A stretch of 40,626 nt of DNA from Gemmatimonadota bacterium (lineage in GTDB: Bacteria; Gemmatimonadota; Gemmatimonadetes; Gemmatimonadales; GWC2-71-9). Every line of letters starts with the position of its first letter. Position 1 is the stretch's first letter. The notes under the pieces were generated by a model. It was not told where the DNA came from. It worked only from the letters and a program-made list of their open reading frames with translations, and did not search any database. The stretch spans positions 1-40,626 of the forward strand of contig JAHECL010000009.1 of NCBI GenBank assembly GCA_024641745.1, read 5' to 3'. Position numbers and translations under genes: made by a program. Positions 9,428-16,875 of this stretch are shown here, one piece after another.

Positions 9428-10744
9428 GTGACGGCACCCGGCGGCACCCCGACGTTCTCGTTCGATCCGGAGCTGAAGCGCAAGCTCCTCTTTACCCTCC
9501 TGGCCCTGGTGCTCTACCGGGTCGGCGCCCACATCGCGGCGCCGGGCGTCAACGTCCAGGCCCTCTCTGACTTCATCCGGAACTCGGCCGCGGCCGGGTT
9601 CTTCGGCTTGTACGACATGCTGGGGGGCGGGCTGTCGCGCGCGACGGTCTTCGCGCTCGGCATCATGCCGTACATCTCGGCGTCGATCATCTTCCAGCTG
9701 GTCGGCGGCGTCGTGCCGACCATCGCGAAGATGCAGAAGGAGGAGGAAGGCCGGAAGACGCTGACCCAGTGGACCCGGTACATGACGGTGGGCATCTCCT
9801 TCGCCCAGGCGTACACCTTCACCCTCTTCACCGAGTCGATCCCGGGCGCGGTGGCCAACCCGAACTTCGTCTCCCGCCTGGTCATGGTGGTGACGCTCAC
9901 GGTCGGGGCCATCTTCGTCATGTGGCTCGGCGAGCAGATCACCGAGCGCGGCATCGGGAACGGGATGAGCCTGCTCATCACCTTCTCGATCCTCGAGCGG
10001 CTCTGGCCCGGCATCCTGCAGCTGGTGTCCCTGATCAAGGGCAGCGTGGTCTCGCCGATCGGCGCCATCTTCTACCTGGCGGTGCTGGTCGCCATCATCG
10101 CCGCGACCGCCGCGATGACGATCGCCGCCCGCCGGATCCCGATCCAGATCCCGCGCAAGGTGATGGGCCGCGGACGCATCCGCGAAGGGCAGAAGACCTT
10201 CATCCCGATCCGGCTGCTGACCGCGAGCGTCATGCCGATCATTTTCGCCCAGACCATCATCATCGTGCCGGGCACGCTGGCCAGCTTCACGAAGAGCCCG
10301 CTGCTCCGCGACATCGCCGGGTTCTTCAACCCCGGCAGCCTGCCGTACAGCATCATCTTCTCGGTCATGGTGCTGCTCTTCAGCTACTTCTACACCTCCA
10401 TCATCTTCAACTCGGTGGACGTGGCGGAAAACCTGAAGAAGCAGGGCGGGTTCATTCCCGGCGTGAAGCCGGGCGCCAGCACCGCCGATTACATCGACGA
10501 CGTCCTGGTCCGGATCACCCTCCCGGGCGCGATCTTCCTCGCCGCGGTGGCCCTGCTCCCGATCTTCCTGAGCGCCAAGATCGGCGTGCAGCAGCAGTTC
10601 GGCGGCACCTCGGTGCTGATCGTGGTCGGCGTGATCCTGGACACCCTGTCGCAGATCGAGCAGCATCGTCAGCTCCGGAAGTACGACGGCTTCATGAAGT
10701 CGGGCCGGGTCAAGTTCCGGGGACGGCAGCAGCGGTTCATCTAG
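9428..10744 (+). CDS. secY: Preprotein translocase subunit SecY
   Basis: Channel-forming subunit of the Sec translocon in the inner membrane. The protein is 438 aa with about ten hydrophobic segments. Recognisable blocks are [16 protein letters not shown], the [10 protein letters not shown] segment, the cytosolic loop [37 protein letters not shown]-like text and [10 protein letters not shown]-like TM9. The GTG start abuts the rplO stop. A strong hairpin follows at 10790-10835. Confidence 0.98.
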   Translation: [438 protein letters not shown]

Positions 10745-10789
10745 GGCATCGGCATCTCCGCCGCGACGCCGGGCCGGCATGTGAGGCAC

Positions 10790-10835
10790 GAGGACTGAGG
10801 ACTGCGGGCTGAGGCCTCAGTCCTCCGTCCGTTTT
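10790..10835 (+). terminator. Hairpin with short T-run between secY and adk
   Basis: gaggactgagg (10790-10800) and cctcagtcctc (10815-10825) are exact inverted repeats of 11 bp with a 14-base loop. A tttt run lies at 10832-10835. A nested palindrome ctgaggcctcag (10809-10820) offers a competing fold. It resembles a Rho-independent terminator or attenuator within the operon; the T-run is short, so readthrough into adk is plausible. Confidence 0.65.
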
Positions 10836-10853
10836 CAGGGAGGCTGAATCACG

Positions 10854-11426
10854 ATGGATATCCTGCTGATGGGCCCGCCCGGGGCGGGGAAGGGCACCCA
10901 GGCCACGCTGCTCTGCGACGCGCTCGGCCTGCCCACCTTCGCGACCGGCAACCTCCTGCGCGACGCGGTGCGCCGCGGCACGCCGCTCGGGCAGCAGGCC
11001 AAGGCCGTCATGGAATCGGGCCAGCTGGTCAGCGACGACATCATCCTCGGCGTGATCCGCGACGAGCTCGACGCGCCCGCCGCCGCCAACGGGGTCATCT
11101 TCGACGGCGTGGTGCGCACGATTCCGCAGGCGGAGGGAATGGAGCGCCTGCTCGCCGAGCGGGGGCGCCGCCTCAACGCCGTGCTCTTCTTCGACGTCCC
11201 CGACGCCGAGATCCTGGGCCGGATCGAGCGGCGCCGCGGCATCGAGGGTCGGGCCGACGACGATCCGGCGGCGGTGGCCATCCGGCTGCAGAGCTACCGG
11301 GAGCAGACGGCGCCGGTGCTGGCCTGGTACGAGCAGCGGGGGACGCTGGTCCGCATCCCCGCCGTCGGGCCGGTGGACGACATCGCGACGAGAGTCCGGC
11401 GGGCCCTGGCAGAGCACGGCTCGTGA
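10854..11426 (+). CDS. adk: Adenylate kinase (short-LID type)
   Basis: Converts ATP + AMP to 2 ADP in the cytosol. The protein is 190 aa, with a P-loop GPPGAGKGT at residues 7-15. Its LID is short and lacks the four-Cys zinc site, and includes RADDDPAA. Two normally conserved spots differ: STGD is ATGN (Asp33 replaced by Asn) and DGFPRT is DGVVRT (residues 84-89, Arg88 kept). The ribosome-binding site is gggaggc. It follows secY as in many bacteria, but behind a hairpin. Its TGA overlaps the GTG start of map. Confidence 0.95.
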   Translation: MDILLMGPPGAGKGTQATLLCDALGLPTFATGNLLRDAVRRGTPLGQQAKAVMESGQLVSDDIILGVIRDELDAPAAANGVIFDGVVRTIPQAEGMERLLAERGRRLNAVLFFDVPDAEILGRIERRRGIEGRADDDPAAVAIRLQSYREQTAPVLAWYEQRGTLVRIPAVGPVDDIATRVRRALAEHGS

Positions 11427-12178
11427 TCACCCTCAAGTCGCAGCGTGAAATCGAGACGATGGCCCAGGCCGGGGCGATCGTGGGCAGTGTCCTCGACCTG
11501 CTCCGCCGCGAGGTGAAGGCGGGGATGTCCACCGAGGACCTCGACCGGATCGCCGAGGCGTTCATCCGGAGCCACGAGGGCGCCACGCCGTCGTTCAAGG
11601 GCCTCTACGGCTTCCCCAAGACCCTCTGCACGTCGATCAACCAGGAAATCGTCCACGGCATCCCCTCGAAGAAGCGGGTCCTCCGCGAGGGGAGCATCGT
11701 CAGCGTCGACGTCGGGGTGCACCTCGACGGACTGCACGCCGACTCGGCCACCACCATCGGGGTCGGGGAGATTTCGCCGGAGACCGAGCGCCTCCTGGCC
11801 GTCACCCAGGAGAGCCTGGTGGCCGGCATCGCGGCGGCGCGGATCGGCAATCATGTCGGCGATATCGGGCACGCGGTCCAGACGGTCGCGGAAGGGGCCG
11901 GCTTCGGCGTGGTCCGGGAACTGGTGGGACACGGCATCGGTGCCCGCTTCCACGAGGAACCGCAGGTGCCCAACTACGGCACGCCGAAGCGCGGCCCGAG
12001 GCTCCTCGAAGGGATGACCATCGCCATCGAGCCGATGATCACGATGGGCAATCCGGCCACCAAGACCCTGGCCGACAAGTGGACCGTCGTCACCGCCGAC
12101 GGCAGCCTGTCGGCGCATTTCGAGCATACGGTGGCGATCACCGCGGACGGGCCGCGGATCCTGACGAAGGCGCACTAA
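11423..12178 (+). CDS. map: Methionine aminopeptidase, type I
   Basis: Removes the initiator Met from new proteins. The protein is 251 aa. The five metal ligands are visible: Asp96 (VDVG), Asp107 (HADSA), His170 (GHGIG), Glu203 (AIEPM) and Glu234 (FEHT). The substrate-binding His78 is in IVHGIP. The GTG start overlaps the adk stop by 4 bases, so translation is probably coupled. This is the last gene of the ribosomal operon here; infA and the alpha-operon genes that often follow are absent. Confidence 0.97.
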   Translation: MITLKSQREIETMAQAGAIVGSVLDLLRREVKAGMSTEDLDRIAEAFIRSHEGATPSFKGLYGFPKTLCTSINQEIVHGIPSKKRVLREGSIVSVDVGVHLDGLHADSATTIGVGEISPETERLLAVTQESLVAGIAAARIGNHVGDIGHAVQTVAEGAGFGVVRELVGHGIGARFHEEPQVPNYGTPKRGPRLLEGMTIAIEPMITMGNPATKTLADKWTVVTADGSLSAHFEHTVAITADGPRILTKAH

Positions 12179-12197
12179 GTCATTCCCTGATAGCTGC

Positions 12198-12226
12198 TTG
12201 CCGCACCCAGCCGGGTCGGCTAGCTT
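12198..12226 (+). promoter_or_regulatory. Promoter of trpS; predicted leaderless transcript
   Basis: TTGCCG (12198-12203), a 17-base spacer and TAGCTT (12221-12226). Counting from the -10 box, +1 falls at about 12233, the A of the trpS ATG. No ribosome-binding site is seen upstream of that ATG. A small dyad agccg-ggt-cggct lies in the spacer and touches the -10 box, and could be an operator. The TAnnTT form of the -10 recurs at other genes of this window. Confidence 0.65.
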
Positions 12227-12232
12227 GCCACG

Positions 12233-13237
12233 ATGCCCCGCATCTTTTCCGGTATCCAACCCTCGGGCGACCTGCACATCGGCAACTGGCTCGGCGCCGT
12301 CCAGAACTGGGTGGCGCTCCAGGAGCGGCACGAGTGCTTCTTCGCCATCGTCGACCTCCACGCCATCACCGGCCAGCACGACGCGGCCACGCTGGAGCGC
12401 CGTACCCTCGACATGGCGATCGGGCTGCTCGCCTCCGGCATCGACCCGGCGCGCTGCACCTTCTTCGTCCAGTCGCATGTGCCGGAGCACGCCGAGCTGA
12501 TGTGGCTGCTGACCTCCGTCACGCCCCTCGGCGAGCTGGAGCGGATGACGCAGTTCAAGGACAAGTCGCAGCGGACGGAAAGCATCCCCGCCGGGCTGCT
12601 CGCCTATCCGATCCTGATGGCGGCGGACATCCTCCTCTACCGGGCCGACCAGGTGCCGGTGGGCGACGACCAGCTGCAGCACCTCGAACTGGCGCGGGTC
12701 ATCGCCCGCCGGTGGAACGCCGAGTTTGGCGGCGGCGTGGATTTCTTCCCCGAACCCCAGTCCCTGCTGACGGCCGCGCGGCGCATCGTCGGGCTCGACG
12801 GGCAGGCCAAGATGTCCAAGAGTCTCGGCAACACCGTGGGCATCCTCGAGTCACCTGAGGAGATCTGGCAGAAGATCCGCCCGGCGGTGACCGACCCCGC
12901 GCGCGTCACGAAGAAGGACCCGGGGACTCCCGAGGTCTGCAACGTGTATGCGCTGCACCGGCATTTCTCGCCGCCGGACACGGTCAGTGACGTGGCGCGG
13001 AAATGCCGGGCCGCCGAGTGGGGCTGCATCGACTGCAAGCGGGTCCTGGCGGAGAACATGGCGGCCGTCCTCGCCCCAATCCGGGAGCGGGCGGAGGCGC
13101 TCCGGGCCGACGAGGGGGGCGTCCGTGCCATCCTGGCCGATGGCGCGAATCGTGCGCGTGTGGAGGCTCGCCGTACACTCGCCGAGGTGAAGGCGCGCAT
13201 GGGCTTCCTGCCGTCCGAGGGGCCGCCGGGGCGCTAA
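12233..13237 (+). CDS. trpS: Tryptophanyl-tRNA synthetase
   Basis: Class I synthetase charging tRNA-Trp. The protein is 334 aa, normal for bacteria. It starts MPRIFSGIQPSGDLHIGN; the HIGN signature is at residues 15-18 and KMSKS at 193-197. GDDQLQHLELARVIARRWN is typical of TrpRS. The C terminus keeps GCIDCKRVLAENM. It sits 54 bases after map, with its own promoter and no obvious Shine-Dalgarno sequence. Confidence 0.98.
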   Translation: MPRIFSGIQPSGDLHIGNWLGAVQNWVALQERHECFFAIVDLHAITGQHDAATLERRTLDMAIGLLASGIDPARCTFFVQSHVPEHAELMWLLTSVTPLGELERMTQFKDKSQRTESIPAGLLAYPILMAADILLYRADQVPVGDDQLQHLELARVIARRWNAEFGGGVDFFPEPQSLLTAARRIVGLDGQAKMSKSLGNTVGILESPEEIWQKIRPAVTDPARVTKKDPGTPEVCNVYALHRHFSPPDTVSDVARKCRAAEWGCIDCKRVLAENMAAVLAPIRERAEALRADEGGVRAILADGANRARVEARRTLAEVKARMGFLPSEGPPGR

Positions 13238-13245
13238 CTCTCGGC

Positions 13246-13257
13246 CACACATGTGTG
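13246..13257. promoter_or_regulatory. Perfect 12-bp palindrome upstream of pilT-like gene
   Basis: CACACATGTGTG lies in the 47-base gap between trpS and the PilT-like gene, 28 bases before the ATG. It could be an operator. No regulator gene is adjacent and no clear promoter boxes flank it, so this is tentative. Confidence 0.3.
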
Positions 13258-13284
13258 TTGCCCCCTCCCGGGGCGCGAGGTCCC

Positions 13285-14355
13285 ATGGAGAAGATCATCA
13301 AGGCGGCCGTCGAACGGGGTGCATCGGACCTGCATATCAAGGCAGGTGACGTATTTCGCGCCCGGATCAACGGCCGGCTCGTCCCCCTCACCAAACAGCG
13401 CCTCACCCCCGACCAGACCCGGGCCATCGCCCACAAGCTGATCCCCAGCGAGCAGGATCGCGCCCACCTCGAGCGGATGCGCGATTTCGACTGCTCCTGG
13501 GGCATGCCGGGGGTCGGCCGCTTCCGGGTCAACGTGCTGCGGCAGCGCTCCTCGTTCATGATCGTGATGCGGGTCATTCCCTTCGCCGTGCCCTCGGTGG
13601 CCTCGCTCGGCCTGCCCGAGGTGGTCTCCACCCTTGCCGAGTCGGAGCGGGGCCTCCTCCTCGTCACCGGCGTGAGCGGCAGCGGCAAGACGAGCACGGT
13701 GGCCGCGATCATCGAGCACATCAACCGCACCAAGCAGAAGCACATCGTCACGATCGAGAATCCGATCGAGTTCCTCCACCGCGACATCAATTGTTCCGTG
13801 ACCCAGCGCGAGGTCGGGGTCGACACCGAGAGCATGGCCGTCGGCCTCCGCGCCGCGCTCCGCCAGGATCCCGACGTGATCCTGATCGGGGAGATGCGCG
13901 ACCCGGAGACCGCCGACATCGCCGTGAAGGCCGCCGAGACGGGGCACCTGGTCATCTCGGCGATGCCGACGCCGGATGTGCCCACGACGGTCGAGCGGAT
14001 GGTGGCGATGTTCCAGCAGGATGAGCGGGACATCGGGCGGGTGCGCTTCTCGGAGGCCCTCCGGGGCGTCGTGAGCCAGCAGCTGCTGCCGAAGCCGGAG
14101 GAGGAGGGCAGGGTGGCCGCCATCGAGGTGCTGGTCAGCACGCCGGAGGTGCGGGCCTGCATCAAGGACCCCGCCCGCTGGGGCGAGCTGCGCACCCTGA
14201 TGGCGGAGGGCCGCGAGCAGCACGGGATGCAGACCTTCGAGCAGAGCCTGGCCGACCTCGTCGAGGAAGGGCTCGTCACCGAGGAGACGGCCCAGGCGGC
14301 CTCGCGCGGGGATCCGGAGCCGGCCACGCGCGAGCGACGGAAGAAGGGGCGCTAG
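13285..14355 (+). CDS. PilT-like type IV pilus/secretion ATPase, divergent
   Basis: Hexameric motor ATPase of the PilT/GspE family, which in pilus systems drives retraction. The protein is 356 aa from ATG 13285; the longer track ORF runs back into trpS. The Walker A is GVSGSGKTST (129-138), the Walker B-like segment DVILIGEMRD (197-206) and VTQREVG is conserved. Two family motifs deviate: the Asp box reads TIENPIEF instead of TIEDPIEF, and the His box reads HLVISAMPT instead of HLVFGTLHT. The AIRNLIREGK motif is replaced by ACIKDPARWGELRTLMAEG. Other pilus genes are absent, so its system is unknown. It may be a PilT, a PilU-like accessory or an ATPase of another secretion machine. Confidence 0.85.
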   Translation: MEKIIKAAVERGASDLHIKAGDVFRARINGRLVPLTKQRLTPDQTRAIAHKLIPSEQDRAHLERMRDFDCSWGMPGVGRFRVNVLRQRSSFMIVMRVIPFAVPSVASLGLPEVVSTLAESERGLLLVTGVSGSGKTSTVAAIIEHINRTKQKHIVTIENPIEFLHRDINCSVTQREVGVDTESMAVGLRAALRQDPDVILIGEMRDPETADIAVKAAETGHLVISAMPTPDVPTTVERMVAMFQQDERDIGRVRFSEALRGVVSQQLLPKPEEEGRVAAIEVLVSTPEVRACIKDPARWGELRTLMAEGREQHGMQTFEQSLADLVEEGLVTEETAQAASRGDPEPATRERRKKGR

Positions 14356-14357
14356 GC

Positions 14358-15440
14358 GTGGCGCGTCCGCGCGACCTGCTGGCGCTGCTCCTGGACGCAC
14401 CTCGTGAGGCCGGCACCCCGGCGGCGGCCCACGCGAGGCGCCTGGTCGCCGACCACCTGCGGGGACTGCAGTACACCGTCCGCGAACAGCCCTTCTCGTT
14501 CTATCCCTCCAGCCTCAATGCCCTCCCGATGTTCGGCGCCGGCCTCGGCTGGCTGACGCTGCTCCTGATTCCGCTCACGACCGTGGCGGTCGCCCCGCCG
14601 TGGGCGGCGCTGGCGGCGTGGGGGTTCGGCCTGGTCGGGCTCACCCTGCTGGTCCGCGGCACTGCCATGGGGTGGTCATCCCTCGGCGGGGGCGTGCGGG
14701 AGGACGCCAACCTGATCGCCACCCGGGGCGACGAGCCGGTGCGGCGCTGGATCGTGGCGCACCTCGACACCAAGGCCCAGGGCCACTCGATGGCCGGCCG
14801 GGTCGTCGCAGGGGTCATGGCGCTGATCGCGATGCTCGCCCTGACGTCCGTCGCCCTGCTCCGTCTCTGGGGACCGATCGAGAGCGATGCGATGGCCTAC
14901 GCCGCGGTGCTGGCGCTGATGGCCTGCGGGCTGGCCGCACGCGGGGTGCTCCGCGGCACCTCTCGCGGGGCCCGGGACAACGGAACGGGACTCCTGGCGG
15001 CCCTGGTGGCCGCCGAGGCGGCCCCGGCGGAGGGCGTGGGGATCCTTATCACCGGCGCGGAGGAGTTCGGGCTGGTGGGATCGCGGGTCTTTGCCCGGGA
15101 GTTCGGCCCCCAGCTGGTGGGGGTGGAGGTCGTGAACCTCGACACCATCGACGACCAGGGCGCGCTCTACGTCGTGTCGCACGACCCGTCGGGCGGCCGG
15201 CTGGCCACCCGACTGGCCGCCGAGCTGGCGCCGGTCGCACCCGCGGTGCGCCGGCGGGGGGCGCCGCTCTGGGCCTACGTGGACAGCGGACCCCTCGCCC
15301 TGACCGGGGCGGCGGCGCTGACGGTCGCCCGGCTCGACTGGCGAACGCTTCGCCTGATCCACACCCGGCGCGACACCCCGGACGGAATGGTGTTCGAGAC
15401 GGCCGAGGCGGTGGGGCGCCTGGTCGCGGCGCCGATTTGA
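14358..15440 (+). CDS. Membrane-embedded M28 family metallopeptidase
   Basis: Probable zinc aminopeptidase. The 360-aa protein combines M28 motifs with about four hydrophobic segments (near 56-75, 80-100, 146-170 and 178-196). Metal/catalytic candidates in order: His135 and Asp137 in VAHLDTKAQ, Asp207 in GARDNGTG, Glu235/Glu236 in GAEEFG, Asp262 in NLDTID, and a C-terminal His in LIHTRRD. The membrane segments interrupt the catalytic domain between the first and second motif sets. The GTG start lies 2 bases after the pilT-like stop, suggesting co-transcription. The substrate is unknown. Confidence 0.85.
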   Translation: MARPRDLLALLLDAPREAGTPAAAHARRLVADHLRGLQYTVREQPFSFYPSSLNALPMFGAGLGWLTLLLIPLTTVAVAPPWAALAAWGFGLVGLTLLVRGTAMGWSSLGGGVREDANLIATRGDEPVRRWIVAHLDTKAQGHSMAGRVVAGVMALIAMLALTSVALLRLWGPIESDAMAYAAVLALMACGLAARGVLRGTSRGARDNGTGLLAALVAAEAAPAEGVGILITGAEEFGLVGSRVFAREFGPQLVGVEVVNLDTIDDQGALYVVSHDPSGGRLATRLAAELAPVAPAVRRRGAPLWAYVDSGPLALTGAAALTVARLDWRTLRLIHTRRDTPDGMVFETAEAVGRLVAAPI

Positions 15441-15465
15441 CCCGGGAGCCGTCGCCAGCTAGCTT
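15437..15465 (+). promoter_or_regulatory. Promoter of purA
   Basis: TTGACC (15437-15442), a 17-base spacer and TAGCTT (15460-15465). The -35 box overlaps the stop codon of the M28 peptidase gene. Predicted +1 near 15472 gives a leader of about 59 bases containing a hairpin. The -10 box is identical to that of trpS. Confidence 0.65.
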
Positions 15466-15481
15466 TTCCCTGAGGATACAC

Positions 15482-15499
15482 GGGCCCCGCAAGGGGCCC
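15482..15499 (+). promoter_or_regulatory. GNRA-capped hairpin in purA leader
   Basis: gggcccc and ggggccc form a perfect 7-bp stem closed by the tetraloop gcaa, followed by three T. It lies between the promoter and the purA ribosome-binding site (gagggg). It looks like a weak terminator or attenuator, or a 5' stabilising hairpin. Confidence 0.5.
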
Positions 15500-15530
15500 T
15501 TTGCATTGGCCCGAGCCCGTGAGGGGACGC

Positions 15531-16808
15531 ATGTTCGATCCGAAGACCCAGTGTGTCGTCGTGGTGGGCGCGCAATGGGGCGATGAAGGCAAGGGGAAGC
15601 TGGTGGACGTGCTCTCGGAGCGCGCCGACTGCGTGGTGCGCTACCAGGGCGGCGCCAACGCCGGGCACACGGTGGTCATCGGCGAGGAACAGTTCATCCT
15701 CCAGCAGATCCCGTCCGGCATCCTGCATGCGGGCGCCCGGTGCGTCATCGGCAACGGCGTCGTGCTCGACCCCGAGACCCTCTTCCAGGAACTCGACGGG
15801 CTCACGCAGCGCGGCGTCGACATCACGGGCCGTCTCTTCGTGTCGGAGCGCGCCCACCTGGTGCTCCCCTACCACAAGCTGCTCGACGCGGCGAGCGAGA
15901 AGTCCCAGAAGATCGGGACCACCGGCCGCGGCATCGGGCCCACGTACGAGGACAAGTACGGACGCCGCGGGGTGCGGGTGATCGACCTGCGGGACGGCAA
16001 GGCGCTGCGGGCGTTGCTGGAGGTCCGGCTCGACCGCGCCAACCGTCTCCTGGCCATGATGGGCGCCGGACCGGCCTCGCTCGACGAGCACCTGGCGCTC
16101 CTGGAGCGCCTGGCGCCGCGCCTGCTCCCCCTGGCGACCGACACCGGGCTGCTGGTGCACCGGGCCCTCCGCGCGGGCAAGCGGGTCCTCCTGGAGGGCG
16201 CGCAGGGCGCGCTGCTCGACGTCGACCACGGCACCTACCCCTACGTCACCAGTTCCAACACGACGGCCGGCGGGGCGTCGATCGGGTCGGGCATCGGTCC
16301 GACGGCCATCGACGGCGTGCTCGGCGTCGTGAAGGCGTACACGACGCGGGTGGGCAACGGGCCGCTCCCGACCGAGGCGATGGGCGAGGGGGGGAAGGCG
16401 CTGCAGCGGATCGGCGGCGAGTTCGGGGCGGTCACCGGGCGCCCGCGGCGCTGCGGCTGGTTCGACGCGAACGTGGTGCGCTACTCGGTCCGGGTCAACG
16501 GGCTCACCGGGCTCGCGGTGACCAAGCTGGATGTGCTCGACACCTTCAGCGAGATCCCGGTCGGCACCGGGTATCGCCTCCACGGGGAGCTGACCGAGGA
16601 GCTGCCCGCGGAAGTGGAGCAGCTGGAGCGCGTCGAGCCGGTCTACGAGACGCTGCCGGGCTGGAAGAAGTCCACCGAGGGCGCGCGGCGCATGGCCGAC
16701 CTTCCCCCGGAGGCCCGCGCCTATCTCGACCGGCTGCAGGACCTCGCCGGGGCCCCCATCCGCTACGTGAGCGTGGGAACCCGCCGGGACCAGATCATCG
16801 AGGTGTAG
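15531..16808 (+). CDS. purA: Adenylosuccinate synthetase
   Basis: Joins IMP and aspartate with GTP in AMP synthesis. The protein is 425 aa from ATG 15531, chosen because gagggg lies 5-6 bases upstream; TTG 15501 and GTG 15519 are weaker alternatives. The P-loop region reads [11 protein letters not shown], followed by [49 protein letters not shown] and the C-terminal [15 protein letters not shown]. All are family signatures. Confidence 0.98.
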   Translation: MFDPKTQCVVVVGAQWGDEGKGKLVDVLSERADCVVRYQGGANAGHTVVIGEEQFILQQIPSGILHAGARCVIGNGVVLDPETLFQELDGLTQRGVDITGRLFVSERAHLVLPYHKLLDAASEKSQKIGTTGRGIGPTYEDKYGRRGVRVIDLRDGKALRALLEVRLDRANRLLAMMGAGPASLDEHLALLERLAPRLLPLATDTGLLVHRALRAGKRVLLEGAQGALLDVDHGTYPYVTSSNTTAGGASIGSGIGPTAIDGVLGVVKAYTTRVGNGPLPTEAMGEGGKALQRIGGEFGAVTGRPRRCGWFDANVVRYSVRVNGLTGLAVTKLDVLDTFSEIPVGTGYRLHGELTEELPAEVEQLERVEPVYETLPGWKKSTEGARRMADLPPEARAYLDRLQDLAGAPIRYVSVGTRRDQIIEV

Positions 16809-16875
16809 GCGATGGCGTCCAGTGTTCTCCTGCGGTTCCGGGGCCCTTTTCACTCCTGATTTCGTGAGCTGGCAG

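Noticed and set aside
8861-10789. 642-aa antisense ORF over rplO and secY
   Set aside because: Entirely opposite to rplO and secY; composition (His, Asp, Arg, Glu runs) is that of a reverse-frame shadow.
11423-12178. map as the start of a missing infA/rpmJ region hidden in another frame
   Set aside because: The 54 bases after map are too short, and no infA or rpmJ motif appears in any frame before trpS.
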